Assembly (NCBI GenBank): GCA_905236465.1
Contig: CAJOQA010000232.1
Coordinates: 1 to 8,495 of the forward strand
Direction: 5' to 3'
Length of the DNA stretch: 8,495 bases
From: an uncultured Treponema sp.
Lineage (GTDB): Bacteria > Spirochaetota > Spirochaetia > Treponematales > Treponemataceae
Below, one piece after another: positions 5,691-8,495 of this stretch. How positions within the stretch are numbered: position 1 is the stretch's first letter; every line of letters starts with the position of its first letter. A model generated the notes under the pieces. The model was not told the DNA's origin. It worked only from the letters and a program-made list of their open reading frames with translations, and searched no databases. A program made the translations under genes and the position numbers.

Positions 5691-7268
5691 ATGGCTTTTT
5701 TACAAGATTTAACTGATTTTTTACAGACAATTTTTATGTCCTCTTCGCCAGAAGTAAAGAAAAGGCAGGCTCTAAAAAAAATAGAGTTTGATTTACGAAA
5801 TTTAACTCCTGTTGTTTTTAAAAACGGTTTAGTTTCTGAAAACTTTGCGGAGGCCTTGCGACAACTTTATGTAAACACAAGAAAAATCTTTCTCGTTCTT
5901 TCAGAAACTATCTGCAACGAGGATATAAAAAGAAGCCTTCAATTTACGGAGCAACTTTTGTTAACAGGCTTTCCTCCTGAAATTCAAGAAATTCTAGAAG
6001 AACTTTCCTATGAAAACCGGAAACAAAATGCCAAGGAAGCTCCTTCAATTCCCCGTCAGATTGAAAACGAGCACAAGATGCTTGAAAAAGTCATAAAATA
6101 CTTAAATACTCCTGATTTTGTAAAAATCGAAAAGGTCATAGATAGAATTAGGCAGCTTTACGATATAAGCAAATATAACTATATTACTGTATTAAGGCTT
6201 TTTGACATAAACTTTTCATCTACCCCTTCTTACACCCCCCATTTTCAGGCTATACCAGTTGATTTACTAGAGTCTTCTCTTAGGGACTTATATTACATTA
6301 CGGTAGATATGGATGTAAGCACTTCCACAAGCAACGCAATAGCAGCATTAAACGAGCTTATGCTTAAGGGAGAATATAAAAAGGAAGACGGAGAAGCTAT
6401 TCTAGATAGCCTTAAGAAGATTCAAAGCATTATAAAGCATGTAATTACACCCCCTACCTTGCTGAACATGATAAGATTGGCTAAAAAAGATCCGGAACTG
6501 CAGCCTTCTAAAGCCGGATACAATAGCAATGCAAGGCAAAAGTATGCAAATTATCTAGAAGAAAGGTTTACTACAGAAAGCGCCCGCTTAAAGGGTGAGT
6601 TGCAAGATGAGAAAATCCGCAATGAGCTGAACGCGATTTTTTCAGACATAAACCTTATGCCCGTCTCCGGCTACAACGCAGATTTGAACAATCTGCTTAT
6701 ACAAAGTACACCAACAGCCTTTGAGTATGTAATGCCTATGCAAATTCTTAAGACTTTTGTAAGCCATTACTATGATGAGCACGTAAAAGGGGTACTGAAC
6801 GACATTGCAATAGAAGGTTTCTTTAACAATGCGGCTTACAAGAGTGAATTTTCTTCAGACGTATATGCCCTTAATGAATGTAGCGACAACATAAAGGCCT
6901 TTGAGGCAAAATTTGACAGGAACGGGGCATTTGATGCTTCTGTTTTGTCTAGCCTTATCCATGACAGCCACAAAGACACAGTTTTCCTTACCAGGCTAAA
7001 GGAATCTGTTGTAAAGATTAACAGGGCAGCAAAAGATTTAATACAAACAGAAGTTAATAATATTTTCAGGGTTTATAAGATAATAGGCGAAATTCTGATT
7101 GACTTTAAGAAATCAGGGACGGGAAATATAGGAAACCTAAGGGTCCTGATGATGTCCTCAAGAAATAGGGATAATACGGAGGCTATGGAAAAGCAATACA
7201 ACCTTTGGGCAACATTCCTTGAAATAATGAAAAATTATGTTATAATTACAAACATCGAGAAGAAATAG
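5691..7268 (+). CDS. Large helical protein of unknown function, spirochaete-type
   Basis: I do not recognise a function for this 525-residue protein. It may be the family catalogued as DUF5312 in treponemes (from memory, unchecked), and its position before a diguanylate cyclase recalls T. pallidum TP0980. It has no signal peptide, no membrane span long enough to count, no Walker or metal motif, and only two Cys (75, 397). Composition is Lys/Glu/Leu/Ile-rich with long amphipathic helices, for example about 124-160, 230-265, 281-320 and 430-470, so an all-alpha, possibly scaffold-like or adaptor protein is the best description. A short Tyr/Phe/Pro-rich stretch (about 174-190) breaks the helices. 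The ATG at 5691 follows the dus stop after 36 bases, with only a weak A-rich ribosome-binding site (AAAGAAGA). It ends 2 bases before the cyclase start, so the two products are likely made together. Confidence 0.75.
   Translation: MAFLQDLTDFLQTIFMSSSPEVKKRQALKKIEFDLRNLTPVVFKNGLVSENFAEALRQLYVNTRKIFLVLSETICNEDIKRSLQFTEQLLLTGFPPEIQEILEELSYENRKQNAKEAPSIPRQIENEHKMLEKVIKYLNTPDFVKIEKVIDRIRQLYDISKYNYITVLRLFDINFSSTPSYTPHFQAIPVDLLESSLRDLYYITVDMDVSTSTSNAIAALNELMLKGEYKKEDGEAILDSLKKIQSIIKHVITPPTLLNMIRLAKKDPELQPSKAGYNSNARQKYANYLEERFTTESARLKGELQDEKIRNELNAIFSDINLMPVSGYNADLNNLLIQSTPTAFEYVMPMQILKTFVSHYYDEHVKGVLNDIAIEGFFNNAAYKSEFSSDVYALNECSDNIKAFEAKFDRNGAFDASVLSSLIHDSHKDTVFLTRLKESVVKINRAAKDLIQTEVNNIFRVYKIIGEILIDFKKSGTGNIGNLRVLMMSSRNRDNTEAMEKQYNLWATFLEIMKNYVIITNIEKK
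7219..7246 (+). promoter_or_regulatory. Predicted internal promoter for the diguanylate cyclase
   Basis: TTGAAA (7219-7224), a 16-base spacer and TATAAT (7241-7246) with TG one base upstream form a near-consensus extended -10 promoter inside the last codons of the preceding gene. Transcription would start near 7253, about 18 bases ahead of the cyclase ATG. It would let the cyclase be expressed separately from the rest of the operon. Confidence 0.5.
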
Positions 7269-7270
7269 TT

Positions 7271-8407
7271 ATGGGTGCTAGTAATAAGAGGCTACAGTTT
7301 GAACTTTCTCAACAGGGAAAAGGACAGAGAAGTCCTGATGACTACGAGAAAGAAATTTATGATTTAAAACAACTTTTAGAAATATCACGGTCTCTCTGCA
7401 CTACTTTGGAACTGTCAAAACTAATAGAATCAACCCTTTACATAACAATGGCACAGATGAGGGTTGTCAGTGCGGGTATTTTTCTTCTAACTTCAGAAAA
7501 TTCCCCTAGCTATGTTTTAGGCAACAATTATTCAGGCTTTGAAATTAGTCCTGCTAATGAATATTCTATACCTGTTTCTTCTCAGCTTGTTGAAAAAATA
7601 AGCGTTGTAGGCGCAACCTTTACCATAAAAGAGTTAGAGGAGTTTTTACCCTTCAATTCAGATGTAAATATGCTTAAATCGCTAAAAACTACGCTTGTAG
7701 TTCCCCTTATCCTAAAAAATAGGCTTAACGGAATCTTAATTCTTGGAGAAAGGATTTTTGACAGCGACATAAGCCCAGCTCTTTACGACGATTACGAAAA
7801 AAATGAAATATCTGCAATAGCATCTTTAGCAGCTGTAGCGGTAAACAATGCATCTTTGCTTGAGCTTTCCTCTACAGATATGATGACAAACCTTAAGCTT
7901 AAGTACTATTTCTTTAACACTCTGGAAGATAATCTTGATATAGCTTTAAATAATGATAAAAACTTAAGCGTAATAATGTTCGACATAGACTTTTTTAAAA
8001 AATTCAATGACACTTACGGCCACGCCTGTGGGGATTACGTCTTGCAGACAGTCGCAAAGATAATAAAAAGTAGCATAAGAAATCAGGACCTAGCAGCTCG
8101 GTATGGGGGAGAAGAGTTTACTGTCATGCTTTCTAACACAACACGGAAAGAAGGTATGCAGATTGCGGACAGAATACGAAAAAACATAAGCAATTACGAC
8201 TTTTTTTACCAGAACCAACACATGAAGGTTACGATTTCTGGGGGTCTTTCCGTTTTCTCCAAAGACAACAACCCTGTAACTTCAGCAAAAGTTCTTGTGG
8301 ATCAAGCAGACCAAGCCTTGTATATAAGCAAAAGAAATGGCCGTAACCAAATCACCTTTGCAGACCCTGCCCTTTTGGCCGCAGAAAGCCCCAATATAGG
8401 AAAGTAA
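7271..8407 (+). CDS. GAF-GGDEF diguanylate cyclase
   Basis: The 378-residue protein should make cyclic di-GMP from two GTP. Residues about 25-50 form a short helical lead (EKEIYDLKQLLEISRSLCTTLEL), residues about 45-197 are a GAF-like sensor domain (VVPLILKNRLNGILILGE, then a helix ending AVAVNNASLLE), and residues about 200-365 are the GGDEF domain. Signatures are STDMMTNLKLK, FDIDFFKKFNDTYGHACGDY (D238 and the FDID metal region), RYGGEEF (GGEEF at 279-283) and DQADQALYISKRNGRN. An RxxD inhibitory site (RNQD, 270-273) stands five residues before GGEEF, so feedback inhibition by c-di-GMP is expected. There is no membrane span, so it acts in the cytoplasm; the GAF ligand is unknown. It starts 2 bases after the upstream gene. 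From memory it matches the T. pallidum TP0981 type. Confidence 0.93.
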   Translation: MGASNKRLQFELSQQGKGQRSPDDYEKEIYDLKQLLEISRSLCTTLELSKLIESTLYITMAQMRVVSAGIFLLTSENSPSYVLGNNYSGFEISPANEYSIPVSSQLVEKISVVGATFTIKELEEFLPFNSDVNMLKSLKTTLVVPLILKNRLNGILILGERIFDSDISPALYDDYEKNEISAIASLAAVAVNNASLLELSSTDMMTNLKLKYYFFNTLEDNLDIALNNDKNLSVIMFDIDFFKKFNDTYGHACGDYVLQTVAKIIKSSIRNQDLAARYGGEEFTVMLSNTTRKEGMQIADRIRKNISNYDFFYQNQHMKVTISGGLSVFSKDNNPVTSAKVLVDQADQALYISKRNGRNQITFADPALLAAESPNIGK

Positions 8408-8412
8408 GAGTA

Positions 8413-8495
8413 ATGCGAAGATTTTTTGCCCTTTCCCTTGCATTTTCTCTTTTAACACTCTCCATGTACAGTCAAAGTCCTTCGCAAAAAGAAGA
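8413..8495 (+). CDS. Start of a secreted or envelope protein, 3' end outside window
   Basis: An open frame starts at ATG 8413, 5 bases after the cyclase stop, with AGGAAAG (8398-8404) 8 bases upstream, and runs off the right edge after 27 full codons. The visible N-terminus MRRFFALSLAFSLLTLSMYS is a classic signal peptide: two Arg, a hydrophobic core, then a polar stretch QSPSQKE. Cleavage is likely after SMYS by signal peptidase I. No Cys is seen, so it is not a lipoprotein. It appears to continue the operon. Nothing can be said of its function. Confidence 0.7.
   Translation, partial: MRRFFALSLAFSLLTLSMYSQSPSQKE

Noticed and set aside
5771..5787. CTCTA-A-run-TAGAG inverted repeat near the start of the unknown gene
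   Set aside because: It is a short stem around an A-run within coding sequence, expected by chance in AT-rich DNA.
3791..8407. 13-base repeat TATAGGAAAGTAA at 3791-3803 and 8395-8407
   Set aside because: One such match is expected by chance in a window of this length. Both contain a ribosome-site-like core, which explains the similarity well enough.
1..8495. CRISPR array, insertion sequence, tRNA or rRNA
   Set aside because: No regularly spaced repeats, transposase motifs, terminal repeats or cloverleaf-like sequence were seen; nearly all bases are accounted for by ordinary genes.

Overview
The window looks like a chromosomal segment from a spirochaete, most likely a Treponema-like species. 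The evidence is the gene set: a four-gene minus-strand block encoding an M23 peptidase, a bactofilin, a YaaR/DUF327 protein and a PSP1/RicT-like protein, and a plus-strand block encoding a TatD-family protein, a Dus-family tRNA dihydrouridine synthase, a large unrecognised helical protein and a GAF-GGDEF diguanylate cyclase. From memory, T. pallidum has similar neighbours around TP0046-TP0049 and TP0979-TP0981. I could not check this, so the genus call is inference. Base composition is moderately AT-rich and even, and I saw no mobile element, CRISPR array, tRNA or rRNA.

Layout. Bases 1-698 hold the 3' part of a class I SAM-dependent methyltransferase gene that enters from the left edge. It meets the minus-strand operon tail to tail with an 8-bp overlap (691-698), where a 10-bp inverted repeat (693-742) may form a hairpin. 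The minus-strand operon is transcribed from about 3680 down to 691 in the order M23 peptidase, bactofilin, YaaR-like, RicT-like, with gaps of 0, 3 and 18 bases. It is preceded by a promoter that matches the sigma-70 consensus exactly (TTGACA, 17-bp spacer, extended TGnTATAAT).

The only real intergenic region is about 207 bases (3652-3858). It carries two divergent promoters and three short inverted repeats, two of which share the 9-mer AGACAATTC. The plus-strand operon begins there: tatD-like (3859-4644), dus (4-bp ATGA overlap), a 525-residue protein of unknown function after 36 bases, the diguanylate cyclase 2 bases later, and the start of a secreted protein gene at 8413 that runs off the right edge. 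The cyclase also has a good predicted promoter of its own inside the end of the upstream gene.

How the genes may work together. Membrane-anchored LytM-type endopeptidase plus bactofilin is a known cell-shape pairing, with a bactofilin scaffold guiding peptidoglycan trimming. YaaR next to YaaT/RicT repeats a neighbourhood known from Bacillus, and here it is attached to the shape genes. The other operon joins nucleic-acid and tRNA housekeeping to c-di-GMP synthesis. The least explained element is the 525-residue protein co-transcribed with the diguanylate cyclase. Several start codons are placed by ribosome-binding sites rather than by the longest open frame: RicT-like at 1611, M23 at 3651, TatD at 3859.
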